NCBI GenBank assembly: GCA_001632435.1
Contig: KV423939.1
Span: forward strand, 130,223 to 194,222
Origin: Calocera cornea HHB12733
Lineage: Eukaryota > Basidiomycota > Dacrymycetes > Dacrymycetales > Dacrymycetaceae
Direction: 5' to 3'
DNA: 64,000 bases
Positions 20,638-32,456 of this stretch are shown here, one piece after another. The translations under genes were made by a program, and so were the position numbers. The notes under the pieces were generated by a model. That model made no database searches. It was not told the origin of the DNA and saw only the letters and a list, made by a program, of their open reading frames with translations. The first letter of the stretch is position 1. Every line of letters starts with the position of its first letter.

Positions 20638-23600
20638 TGTGGGACAAAGGGAGACAAAGGGAGAGAGAGAGGGGGGGAGGGGGGAGGGAGGGCCGGGACC
20701 AGGGGACGGGGACGGGGACGAGGGGATCGGGCACACGGGCACACGGGCAGACGGACCCAGGGACTTGCGGGGAGTGGGAGACGGGGGGGCAGCGGGAAGC
20801 GGGAAGCGGGCTATTATAGCCTCTGGCCTCCGCGAGGCGTTTGGCCCACCGAGGCCCCGCCACCCGGCCACCCTCCCCCGCGCCCGCCGGCAGGAGGGCA
20901 GACCCCAGTGGGTGGCGCACGCACGGGGGAGATAAGCGGCCACCACTCCGTGACACTCCGTGTGCCAGCCGACGGGGGACGAGCAGAACCCCACCGCACC
21001 GCGCCCCCATCGCGCATCCCGTCGATGGCCCCCCCTTCCCCTCCAGCACAGCGGCCGATCCCTTCCCCCGGCTTCGCACCCCGAGGAACACACGCAACCA
21101 AGGCGAAGGCGCGAAGCACAGGCGGGAGCCCCTGTGTTTGGCGTGTAATTCAAGGGGGGAGAAAGGCACGCGCTGGATCGGAAGAGGCGAGAAGATTGGA
21201 AGTTGCCAGAGCGGGAGGACCCCTGCCCCGCGCGTCACCGGGTGCGCGAGGGGCAGGGCCGTGGCCACAACTGCCCCGCACCACCGCGCGCTCCCGCCCA
21301 CCGGCAACATGCGTCACCACCGCGCACGTCACGCCCACCACACCAGCCGCAACCCCAACAGAAACGTGACAGCCCATCCCCAGAGGCGAAAGCGCACGCA
21401 CCTCTCCTTCCTCCTCAGCCGCTTCCTGCCCCCCTCCTCCCCCTCCCCCTCCCCCATCCGCTCACGCAGCACCAGGTGCACAGGCCGGGACAGGAACCAC
21501 GTGCCCTCCTGCGCCGCGTTCACGCTCACAACCGGCACCGTCCTCACCGCGTGCAGCACACCGCCGAAGTTCGTCTGGCACGTGCGGCCCTCCGCGGGCG
21601 GCGGCGCGGGGCGCACGGCGCGCGGGGCGCGCTGGGGCGATGCCCGCGCCGGGGGCTCGCTAAGGGGTAGGGGCAGCGGGGGCGGAGGCGGGAAGAGGTA
21701 CGCCCCCTGCTCTTGCTCTTGCTCATGCGACGGCATCGGCATCGGCATCGGCACCGGCAAGGGGGGGGCGGCGAAGGGGAGGTAGTGTATGTGCTGGATG
21801 GGCGCTGCCATCCAATCCGAGTCGAGTCGAGTCGGGCCCGAGTTAACGCGTTGACGAGTTACGGTTCCTCTCCGATTCGTGCCCGGTCGTCGGTCGTCAG
21901 TCGTCGGTCGCCGGTCGTCGGTCGCCGCAGCCCAGCAAGCCAGTGTGTCCGGCCGGACGATCCAACAACTCGTAATGCCGCAACCGCAACAGACAGCAAC
22001 AGCAAGCAATCCCAAGCAATCGCAATCGCAATCCCAAGCAATCGCACTCGCAAGCAATGGCAATCGCAAGCAATAGCAGTAGCGTAATAGCAATAGCAAG
22101 CAATAGCAATAGCAAGCAATAGCAATAGCAAGCAATAGCAATAGCAATAGCAATCGCCCTCGCGCGCCAACCCGCCGGTGCGCGTCCGGAGATTATCAGT
22201 AACTTGCAAAGCCCGTCTGCTTGAGATGAGATCGGGTGCGGGTGCGGGTGCGGGCGCGGGTGGGAGATTGGGTCCAGGGGATACGATCAGGAAGCCGACT
22301 CGGAGGGCCGCCTGTGCGAGGTATTTCAGGCCACGGTCACTGCGCCGATGGGCCCGTGTGCGGTGCCGCTGAACGTGACTACGTAGTGGATGCGACGCGA
22401 CGCGCTGACACTTTGGAGGGGAGGGGAGGACAATGGGCAGCGCTGCCTGGCCTGCGCGGGGCAGCCACCGGAGGGGGCGGGCGGGCGCTTCGACTGACAA
22501 GTCTGACAGGGGCGAGTCTAACGCGTGCGAGCGGGAAACGGCTGCGGCGGGCGCTCCCGGGCTGCCGGGCTGCCGGGCTGCCGCCTGGGTGGAAGCGGAT
22601 CCCTGGTGGCTCGCCGGGAACTGCCAGGCAGGGGACTAGGACTATTATGCATAGGACTAGGACTGTACTCTGCTGTTAACTTAGTTATGATAATGCCTCC
22701 GGCGCCGTTTCGCCTGCAGCGTTTCGGCTGGGGCTGTTTTGCCGCCGGAGCGGCCGGTTTTCGCGCACAGTACTAGTACTAGTGCACACCAGGTTGGGTT
22801 GGGAATCCGCCCAGACCAGACCAGATCGCGTCATCGATCTCCTATCCTATTCACTCGCGCCCCGCCTCAGGCTCGCCGCTCCTCAGGGGCAGGGCACTGC
22901 ACCGCCTTGCCCAAAGAAAAGTGACAACCATGACCACCCAGCGCGTGATTCAGCGGCACGCACGCACTTCCCTTCCCTGGCTGCTGCTCCTCGAGCGTGC
23001 GCCCTGTCGCCCTGTCGCATCCTGTCAACGAGCAGCGATTGCGAATCCCTGTGAGCCGATTCGCGGCTTGCTGGGAGATCCCTTTTTTCTGCACCACCCG
23101 TTTCTGCTTTTCTGCTTTTCTGTTTTTCTGTTTTTCTGTTCTTATGCTTTTATGCTTCATGGGTTGGTAGCAGCGCGACAGCGGCCCCAACGCGAGTCCC
23201 CCTCGCCGCCAGACATCACGTCCACCCGTGCGCACCCCGCGGCCTGAACCTTAGCTCGTCCAAGCCAGCCTTCCGAATGCTCCCCATCCATTTTTATTGC
23301 GCCAGAAGCCCGGGGCCGGACGCACCCAGTGCGGCGGGCGCGCCCTTCCCCATGCACGCTCGCCGCCGCTTCCTCGCTGCCGGCGGCAACGGGTTTCCTC
23401 CGCGCTTCCTGGCTCCCCGGCGCCGGCCTTCGCGAGAAGGCGCAGGAATGCGTGAAGCGTGGCGCGCCCCGCATATGGGAATGTGTTGCCTCCTCGGCAG
23501 TTCCCATAGATGCGCATGGCGCCCCGGCGCGGCGGGCGCATGATCCGCTCACGTTCACGCTCACGTTCACAATCACATCACATCACATGCGCAGCCCATC

Positions 23601-23869
23601 CCATCCCATCCCATCGCAATCAGCACCACCGCGCTGCACCGCCCTGCACCTCCTGCGCCTTCTCCGTTGCCTGCCCTGGCAGCGGCTGGGAAACGGCGGG
23701 AGCTCCCAATCGCGTGTGCAGCGTGGCCAGGAACGTGCTTTGCTCTTCCGGGGCTGGGTGGTCACACCTCCCCGATTGGTGCCATTCGGAGGCATTCTTT
23801 CCGTCACACCCATCAGCATCGTACACATTCTCGGATGACCGTACAGCGCTCGACTGGGACCGTACAGTA
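20638..23869. promoter_or_regulatory. Long upstream region of velvet gene, no gene recognised
   Basis: 3.2 kb without a supportable gene, the longest such gap in the window. It is very GC-rich near the velvet start (G-runs around 20640-20800), then holds simple repeats, including GTCGTCGG-type repeats at 21885-21930 and AGCAAT repeats at 21990-22155. Long open frames here are GC-composition artefacts. It probably holds the velvet promoter and long 5' leader. Confidence 0.55.
21990..22155. repeat. AGCAAT/CAATAG hexamer-based tandem repeat
   Basis: Imperfect tandem units of AGCAAT, with variants AGCAATCGCA and AGCAATAGCA, run for about 165 bp and become more regular toward the right end. Probably a minisatellite grown by slippage. 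Confidence 0.8.
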
Positions 23870-26800
23870 TCACGCGGCCGAGCTCGCGTATCCGAATCCA
23901 GACGCCTCGAGCCCTCTCACAACAAGTGCGAATTCATTCGCCGCCTCCTTCACCTTCTTCACCCGCCGGTGTCTGGCCCCGCAGAGTATGGTTTAGCGAG
24001 TTGACAATGAAGAACAGAAGGGGGCCACCCACCGCGCAATCGCCTTCATGAACGCCTCCCTGGCTGCGGGTGTCGCCTTGGGGTACGAAAAATCGTCCTG
24101 GGTGGAGCGCGTCAGAAAAGGAAGCCGGCCAGGAATGGCGTGAGCCGCTCTGACCGAGAAGAGAATCGTGCGAATCGACGCCTGCGTGTCTTCGAAGAAC
24201 TTGCTCGAGAGGATCGCGAGCAGATCCGACAGGTTGGGGATCGTCGACCGCGGTGCCCTGAACGCGATGCCGTGCAGGATGACGTGGAGCATCGCGAACC
24301 CGTGCACTTTGTTCAGGCCCACCGCGTTATCGGGGCACTCCCGCAGCGTCTGGTCGATGAAGGTGTGCTGAACGGCACCGTGGAAATCATTAGAACAGTG
24401 CACAATAAGCCGCCCGCCGGATCCCTTACCAGAAACCGCACCCCGGAAACGATGCAATATCGCTCCGGCAGGGCCATCGCGCTGATGGCGGCCTGGATCA
24501 GGCTGTTAAGCGCCTCGGGTGGCAGCTTGTACATTTCCGAAATGAAATGCATCGCAATCTTGGCCCGGTTTCAGCACGTGCTTCTAAAGAGAGTGATAAA
24601 GACACGTTACCGCATTCATGCAGCTACCAAAGAAATCCTGCACCAGATCCGTGTTCTGTCGCTTCATCAATCGCCGATCCCTGCAACGTGGCACCATAAA
24701 AAAAATTACCGCTTCCATGGCCCCAGGCTGACCGAGCACCCGGACGGCGGTGTTAAGGAGACTCAACGTGGCCTCCCGAACAAGGGCGAGCGACTCGGGG
24801 TCTGCAGCAGGCCGTATCCAGAGGAACTTCTTGGGATCCAGCTGTGTAATCAATATTTGCGCCAGAGACAGCCACGTTGCGGTAAGCTGGCGCTCCGCCG
24901 CGCCGCACACCAGCGTCAGAAGCGGCTCCGGTTCCAGGGATATTAGGGTCTCCTCCGAAGACAGCCCCGTTATGGCCCGGAGAAGCTCGCTCAGCGCCTG
25001 TAGGGCAGAACTCTTTGAGCATATACGGCCTGATGCCGAGATGAAAGATACGTACAGTTGCCATATCGGCGTTTGTTGACCACAAGCTGAAGCAGCCCCT
25101 AATACCATCCTGGATGTTCGCCCGAAGTTGCTGCAAACGCGCATCCTGCCTGACCGTGTGCATGCGTTGCCGACGCTCTGCCTCGTCTTCGTCAGATGGG
25201 TTGATAAGGTCGTTCAGGAAGTCATGGCTGTAAGTAAATCCCTTGGCACACGCGGCGAGCCAACGCAGCTGGTCGATGCAGACAGTCCGAGCTTCCTCCG
25301 GAAACTACTTTCCTCATTAGGCACCTTCCATGAGGAACTGAGAACACTTGCCTGTGACGCAACAGATAGCGCTTCCGAGAGCTTCGTTGCAAGCGGAGAT
25401 ACAACTTGCTGGCGTTTATTTCAGTACCTTCTTAACGGGACACGCGCGTGACACACCGTCGCTGGCTCTACAGCTTGCTCCACCGGCAGGGCCTGGATCA
25501 CACTCGTAATCGATTGCAGCACCTTTTCCTTCTCGGTCTCCTAGAAGAGCTGTCAAGTCCCGCGCGGAACATGGAGCATGCGGCTACTTACCGGTATGGT
25601 ATCTAACTTGCCATATAGATCCGCGAACCATGACAAGGAGTTCTGTGCAAGCACGGTCCGATTGTTGTCACAAAGCTCTCTCAATGCGTTGGCAGCCTGC
25701 AACGAGACCGACGGCACGCTGAGCGAATTCAGCACGTAAAGGGTCGCAGTCATGATGGTAGACGGATCCTTCTGGGGGAACCAGCTGGAATACGCCGCTG
25801 CCAGCTGAATCAGCTCGAATCTTGAAACGCAAGCAAAGGAATCACATATGACGCCCAACATGGTCTGCCTCACCCTTGGATCTGGACTGCTGGATATTCG
25901 GTTTAACAATTCCTGATTCCATAACCGGGGTAGGTGCTCCTGTTCCTCCACTGACACAGCTTCTTGGATTGACTTGATGACATGTAATGTCGCTTCCACA
26001 TCCTAGATGGCCTTGGATATACAATCACCAAGGAAACGTAGTTAGCACGCTCACCTGCCAATATCCGGCGCCCTCGGGCTGCTGCAGCTGTTGATAGAGC
26101 AAATCAATTAGCCCACCCATCATCGGCTCCCGGAGTATGTAATAGCTGAATGTTCGAACATGAGGCATGTACTGAACGGAACTGGAGGCGCTTACGCATT
26201 CATGAGGGCATCTCCGACGTCTCGCCGATAGCTGTTGCCGCGGTAAACATAATGTCCGCTCTGGAGCGGCACTCCACTCACTTTCGATACTTTTCCACCT
26301 GGTCTGGACCATTATTAGACTTGGGTTTCGGTCACCGAGGCGCTACGTACCTTTCATGAGATGCTCCGTGGGCCAAGCGGCCTTCTTCCTCAGCACAATC
26401 ACGAGCTGCGTGTAGAGCGATTTGGCCATCTCCCATTCCGGCGAGTCTGGATATGCCACATGCGGCGACTCCATCAAGCTCTCCTGGAACAAATACCAGA
26501 ACGGAAGCGCAACCTGTTGAAAAGAATCAGCGCCATGTTCTGCCGAGCCGCAAATCCACACACTTCGCTCTCCTCCTCTTCGATGAGGTACACACCGGGA
26601 TAATTTGTGAAAGAGAGGACGAGGTTGAGGAAGTTCGTTACCCGAGTTTCTCCTAAATGGTCGGCTAACCAGACAGAAGAGTGTTCTCCCACAGCTATCA
26701 GAAGCTTGCAGAGGGAGTGGGTGTTATCGTCAGCCATTCCTGCTGTTGGTGCGGGTGAGTTTCAGCAAATAAGGACAGAGAACAGCGTCCTACACTCGAC

Positions 26801-27973
26801 AGACTCGTTGAGAATGGCCTGGCCAGAAGTCTCGGCCCAGGCAACCAGTGGCTCGGTCAAAGTCTTTGTCCCCCTTCCGTCTGAGAGTGCAGAGGTGGTC
26901 AGGATTTCCTGCAGCACATCTGAGGCAGCTACGAATGTGTCCCGTGAAGAAAGGAGGGTGATCAATAACGGGATGGATTTTGTCAAGTCGCTTGTTTCGG
27001 TCGTGAGAAACGCATACATTCGAGTGACTAGCTTCTACATACTCAGCAGGAATACCCCATTCAACCCAGTGTTGCAGACACTTTAGGGCAGCTTCCTTCT
27101 CGCTTTCCGATGCGGTCGGACTTGTGCAGGATTTTTGAACAGCTTCAATCATAATCGGCACCGAGTCCGTAAGAGATTGATTGAAAGTCAGCCTAAGTAG
27201 GGTCAGTTGGGTGGTACAGGACATATGCGAAATCCACTCACTTGACTGTCCCAAGGAAATCTGTTCTTTGTGCCTCCTCCGCAGTCATCCCAAGAAACTC
27301 CAAGACCTGCTCGGACGTAGCACCTCGCCCGGACAGGGCCGTAATCGATTCCAGAACCCAGTCAGGCCATTCCGTATTCCGCTGAGGTGCTATTCGTAGT
27401 GCGAGATTTATGACCTATTCTGCAATCAGTGAGTGAATGATGACCGGAGGGGTGCACATACTGCCACGAAGAGCTTGCGCACGGCGATTCTAGAGGTGCC
27501 ATTGCTGCATGAACGGCCCGTAAGATCCAAAAGCACGTCTTTGAGCCCGATGGCTTGGTCGGCCGGGAAAGTCTCCCTGTGGCTGCATCAGATCACCATT
27601 TAGTCCAGAGCAATATTGAACGTACCAATCCCGAGTGATCTTCACTTGCGCTATCTGAGCGCCTACAAACTGCACACTCGGATCCTGGCAAGCCTCTTGA
27701 GCCGCATGCTCGCCACTACGCGTCCCGTACGTACCGGATGTTGTACCAGGGGTATAATCAAACCCCATGCCCGCGACGTCTTCTGTATAGCAACAAGAGA
27801 GTCCGAGATTTGCTTTTGTGTTTCTCCATCGAGGCCCGGTGAGTAAAGCTGTTGTATTAGCTACGCGAAATGTGAGCGGCGCCAGGGGACATTGATGGAG
27901 GTTAACGAACGGAGACGGCATGCTGCACTTCCGAAGGTGATAGTACGGGCAACACATTCCCCTGCAGCGCCAT
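23870..27973 (-). CDS. Importin-13/Kap111-like karyopherin beta
   Basis: Twenty-one minus-strand exons give 1032 residues: 27973-27911, 27860-27735, 27693-27626, 27576-27462, 27414-27242, 27192-27043, 26990-26794, 26742-26564, 26513-26351, 26303-26282, 26231-26196, 26145-26055, 26002-25592, 25540-25457, 25408-25352, 25304-25056, 25012-24710, 24655-24611, 24558-24430, 24367-24033, 23972-23870. N-terminal importin features are IQQLYSPG and DPSVQFVGAQIAQVKITRDW. Mid-protein YRRDVGDALMNAYYILRE, and the C-terminal block with RQLTATWLSLAQIL and GLEASGFGYAS, fit HEAT-repeat nuclear transport receptors of the IPO13 type. The start ATG follows an in-frame stop. The intron 25305-25351 uses GC-AG (AG/GCAAGT with branch CTAAT). 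The 41-nt intron 27694-27734 with a GAG acceptor is the weakest junction. One exon is only 22 nt. Confidence 0.88.
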
Positions 27974-28196
27974 TCAATGTCAAGAAGTACAGAAGGGGTA
28001 TATGTATTCCGTCGTGCCGATGGGAATCTCGATCAGAGCGCGTACAGTACCGCACTGTCTCGCTGCATGAGGCATGCGCGACGGATGGGTGGCGTTATCT
28101 CGGAGATAAGGGGGTCTGCATGATAGCCGACAGACGCGTCGAAATGGGTATTATTGCATTGGTATACTAGGTTAACACAATTGCTGCAGGATGGTT

Positions 28197-31100
28197 CTAC
28201 AGCAGCCCTCTGTCTCCATGATCCAAGTGGATGTCCAGAACATCATCCGATCCGTCGGGCTTTTCTATCCACGGCACCCCACCCTTCTCTATGTAGTCCA
28301 TTGCACCGCCCGGTTCATCGCCATCTGCTGGCTCTTCGATGACAGCACCCTCCGCACGTTGCATCTCCCACAGGCGCTCAGAAATCTCCAGGTTTTGTGA
28401 TGAGCTGATCCCCTTCAATATCATGGCTTCATGACGTTCATGGATTGCGTGGCGGAAAGACCGAGTAAGGAAAGGGGCGATGGGTTTCAGCTGCCAAGTT
28501 TCCGGGATGTCCGAAAGTGTCTACGGCAGGCTGTCAGGTGGGCGTTAAACTACGAGAGATGGAGCTTCGTACCTCAAACATATCGAAATATACAGCTTGA
28601 GCGTTCAGCAACCTGGCAGTCTGTTTCGCCATCCGCTCGCCGCCAGTCATTTGGACTTGCACAAGGATGCCAAGAAGATCTCGCTTCGCATCTTCCGGCA
28701 CCCCCGCTTTCTTGCCCTTGCCCACACTACCACCGTCGGCTAGGTACGTCGCTAGTGGCTTCAAGTCGTCGAAAGGAGCAGTCGCAGCGCGTGCCACTTC
28801 TGGACCAATAATTTCGCCGCCCGATGTGCAGTATGATTGAGCACTGGTGAAATCCGACAAGCCATTGACGAGCGTCTCAATGACCGTACGATGATCGCCA
28901 GACTGATTGTCGATGTCAGCATTCGCCTCCGAAGATGCAAAATCGCAGTTGCACACCTTCGCAGCCAAGATGGCTCCCTCTACCTTCAGCACGGCGTGTT
29001 TGTTCAGCTCAGCCGACAGACCCACGACATCATACAGGGTCGATGCCTGAAGGAACAAGGTAAGCTTTAATCGGCCCTTTAGTTCTTGGGTTGGCAGATT
29101 GGATCGCCCGAAGAAGGTAAGGAAGGATATTCGTGGTGCTTCCTTCAAATACTGCTCCACTGTTGCAATCATCAGAAAGCATCAAGAGGGAGCTTCAGGC
29201 CGACATACCCAAGCCATCCCACGATCGAACCACATCCGGACTCCGCAACATCTTCTCGACCTTGCCAAGATACTTTCGTGCCAGCATGTCGTGCAGTCGC
29301 TTTTCCGTGTTCCGTCGCTGGAAAATAAGCCACTCCAGGAACTGCTCGCCAACAGATTCGTCGAAGCTCATCATCTCGTCCAACACCAGCTGCTCGTCAA
29401 TCTTCACTGCTCGCTTGGGATCCCGTGTAGTGAAGAGCTGCCAAGGGAATTAGGGCCATAACACAACACTTGTGGTCACGAACCTTCAGTCCAAGTACTG
29501 GATCTGTCCGAAGCAGCCACAGGCCGTACTTCTGTACAACGTCACGGTCACGGCTAGCCTGAACGAGCTCCGCAACCTTGGCAACAGGGTTCGGAACATC
29601 GTCCTCTTCCCACACTCCATCAACAATGCTGATAAACGGTTAGAAGAGAATACGGCAAAACGTGGACCCTGGCGCACTTGACGAGGGCATCAAGGAGCTT
29701 GACCTCTTGCCCCAGCTTGTTGTACAGTCGAACGAGGGCTCCATAGTGGTTCGTTTCCAAGAACCACTTCTCAACCTCCGCAACATCGTATGCCTTGGAG
29801 CTGTCCATCAGACGATATAGCTCTCTCGCATCGGGATCCTCGACGAGAATCTTGATCATCACGGTGTCCACAAGCTGCCCGGTGTCACAAGGAGCGTAGA
29901 CAAATCGTTTGAAGGTGCGCACCCGTTCGACCTTGGCCATGTCCGACCCCAGCACCCTGGACCAAACAGTCCTCTCTCTCCGTACTCCCTCTAGATACGT
30001 TCTCAGCATCTGCTTTGCCTCTCCCATCAGTCCATCCTTCAGCTCGCTTCCAGCCGGCGCGTGTTCGACGTCAGGCTTGAGGTGCGGGGCGTAGTTCTTC
30101 ACTAGATTGTCCATAACTGGGATCAGGCACGGACAGGCGCACAGGCACATGACAGAAGAGTACATAAAAAGATACGAGAGGGATTGTCAATAGGGTTTGC
30201 GAGGAAATGTCTAGCGGAGGAGGGTCCAATAGACATGCGGGGGAGAGGGACGCACCAATTTGCTCGATAGACACCAGTTCTTCCAGCTGCTCTTTGACGC
30301 CTGAGAAGACGTCGATCTGATCCTCTTCTCCCACGAGTCCGCCTCTTAAATCAGGCCACAACCTGATCAGAAGCCTGGGGTCCAGTCGACCTTGATACAG
30401 CTCCTCCCCTGCTCGTTGAAATTTCGTTTCTGCCATCCACCCCAATGCAACCTTCTGCCTGATGTACTGCATCTCCCGCTCCACACCAGCATCTGGCGTC
30501 CCGCCTTCTCGCCGGTCGGCTGCCGCAACGAGCGCAAGGGCTTGATCCGTCTTGTGCTCTGCAAGTAATGCTTCACACTGCGCCGACAGAGTCTGGGGTA
30601 GCAGACCGGCGACGCCGCTTGAGCCCACGAGTAGCAAATGGGTGCGCGTGAACGCTGGTGGTGCCGTTTTCGCGGATTTCGGAGGCGGAGATGGCGGAGG
30701 TGTCAGCCCAGAACCGCCCTGCGGCGCTTGGGGATCACTCCCGGGCTCTTCAGGCGTCTCCGGCACAGGGGGAATGAGCCGGATTGGGACAAGCTCCAAA
30801 TTTCGATTGTTGGCACCCGATGGCGCATAGAGCCCGTCCATGCTGCTGCTCATCGTCCTCGCGCCCAACGAAGTGGGCACATCGACGATCTGGACGACTC
30901 TGAGCGTCTCGATCGAGTGGACGACCACTTTCCCGTTCGGTAAAAGAGCGGCGACATATGGCCAATCCACAGCCAAGGCTCGGGGCAGTAGCTCCCATTC
31001 CAGTGTGCCGCGCACCGGATCGCCGTTCTTCAAGAACAGCCCCAAAGCGCCCGCACCGCCATCCAAGGTGATCAGGAACTCGTGTTGCGCGACGGTGATA

Positions 31101-32061
31101 ATGCTGGGTCGCGGAGGGATGGCGCTGGCTCCTACTTGAGTCTGGTTGACGGGGATGGGAGCAAATTCGGTGGATTGGGACGATGAGAGGTCGACAAAGT
31201 GGTAAAGCGCGTCCGAGGCGATGAACATGTGCTCCGCATATCGCTTGGCGATGAGACCCCGGTAGGGCAGGGGGACCTCCTTGATGGGGAGCAAGCGCTC
31301 GCGCAACGACCACAGGCCGACCCCACGTCTTGTGAGTACACACAGACCTGTCGCATCTGCATCCTCGGGGTGTTCGAACACGTCGGCGTCATCCAGCGCA
31401 AATGTGAGGACACCGCGGATGTGGTTGATGAGCGCGATGGGGATTGGCTCGAGCGAAGGGAGGAGGTAGAAGTACAGCGTGCCGTCGGACAGGACGAGTG
31501 CTTTTGAAAGGCGGGGGATGAGTGCTATTCGGGAGACGGGCTTTCGGCTTGGGAGCTGGTGGCGTTCTTGCAGGGTGTATGGGTCAGCCTGTAAGAAATG
31601 TCAATGGACGATGCCTGGAATAAGAGCTCGCAACGCACATTGCGATCGGTTTCATTCAACGTGTACCACAGCAAAGTCCCGTCTGAGCATCCAATGTACA
31701 GGTTGCATTCTGTACCGCGATCAGACTCACAGCTGTTTACTAATTTGAGCAGGACTCACCAAATGCCTCTGCACACCGAATCTCGACCTTCTCCTGTACT
31801 GGGGGTGCTGCGCCGGTGAAGGTCGCAAGTCCCCTTGCTGACGCGCTTCCAGAGATGAACGCGCGCAGCGCATTCTGCGGTACACTTGCCGATGTTCTCA
31901 GACCTGTATCATCGGTGAACCAGAGTGTACCAGACGAGTGGCATAACAAGATACATACTGGGTGCCGGCGAGCCTTCGGTAAGGTTGATGATGTCCTCCT
32001 GCTGCGCGAAGGTGACGAGCGGCTGCAGGTGGAAGGGCGGCGGAGCGTCCGGCTTGTCCAT
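28197..32061 (-). CDS. CORVET/HOPS-type vacuolar sorting subunit, Vps3/TGFBRAP1-like
   Basis: Exons 32061-31959, 31903-31760, 31709-31639, 31588-30256, 30116-29678, 29628-29484, 29437-29209, 29159-28957, 28902-28573 and 28520-28197 encode 1106 residues. The N-terminal half is a CNH beta-propeller (IGCSDGTLLWYTLNE, RIALIPRLSKALVLSDG, FEHPEDADATGLCVLTRRGVG). Then come Vps39-type helical repeats (VDTVMIKILVED, FLETNHYGALVRLYNKLGQ, DPVLGLKLFTTRDPKRAVK) and a C-terminal Vps39_2-like block (ARLLNAQAVYFDMFE). These proteins tether Rab5- or Rab7-positive endosomes and vacuoles. The Vps3/TGFBRAP1 grouping rests on the SGGEI and LLNAQAV region; Vps39/Vam6 is the alternative. Intron 30117-30255 is unusually long (139 nt); intron 28903-28956 is 54 nt with no stop. 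Confidence 0.85.
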
Positions 32062-32456
32062 TGGCCCGAGGAGTGATTATGGGACTATAAGAGTATTGAT
32101 CGTGAGGTAATAGACATGAAGCTCGTTGTTGTTGGCAGAAGTAGGAAAGCTGGATGTCGTCCTCGACAGTGATGTGGGAGCGCTGCGCGGAAGCAAGGGT
32201 CCACGATGTCACAAGTATTGACTTTCTGACCAACTTGAACTTACTATCCCAGTGGGTTATAGTGCAAATGCATGCCAATACTGGCTCTTATGTCTGTATT
32301 TTTGCTACTACCACGCTACCACAACTCCATGTCAAACACGTACAAGAGACCCCCATACGACAGACGAGCCAGCGACAAAATAGGAGCGTGCGGAATTACA
32401 AGCAGTCATCACGGGTCATAAACACAGTACTCTCGCACCACGCCAACGGCCAAATC
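32062..32456. other. Short intergenic region
   Basis: 395 bp between the La gene stop and the Vps3 start, both on the minus strand. It must contain the Vps3 promoter and the La terminator. No distinctive motif seen. Confidence 0.5.

Noticed and set aside
18643..21153. 836-codon minus-strand frame over the velvet gene
   Set aside because: It is Arg/Pro/Ser-rich, lies one frame off the velvet domain and is a shadow of GC-rich codon use.
20488..21785. Long plus-strand frames in the GC-rich velvet upstream region
   Set aside because: Low-complexity Gly/Arg/Pro composition and several overlapping frames; no splice-supported or recognisable protein.
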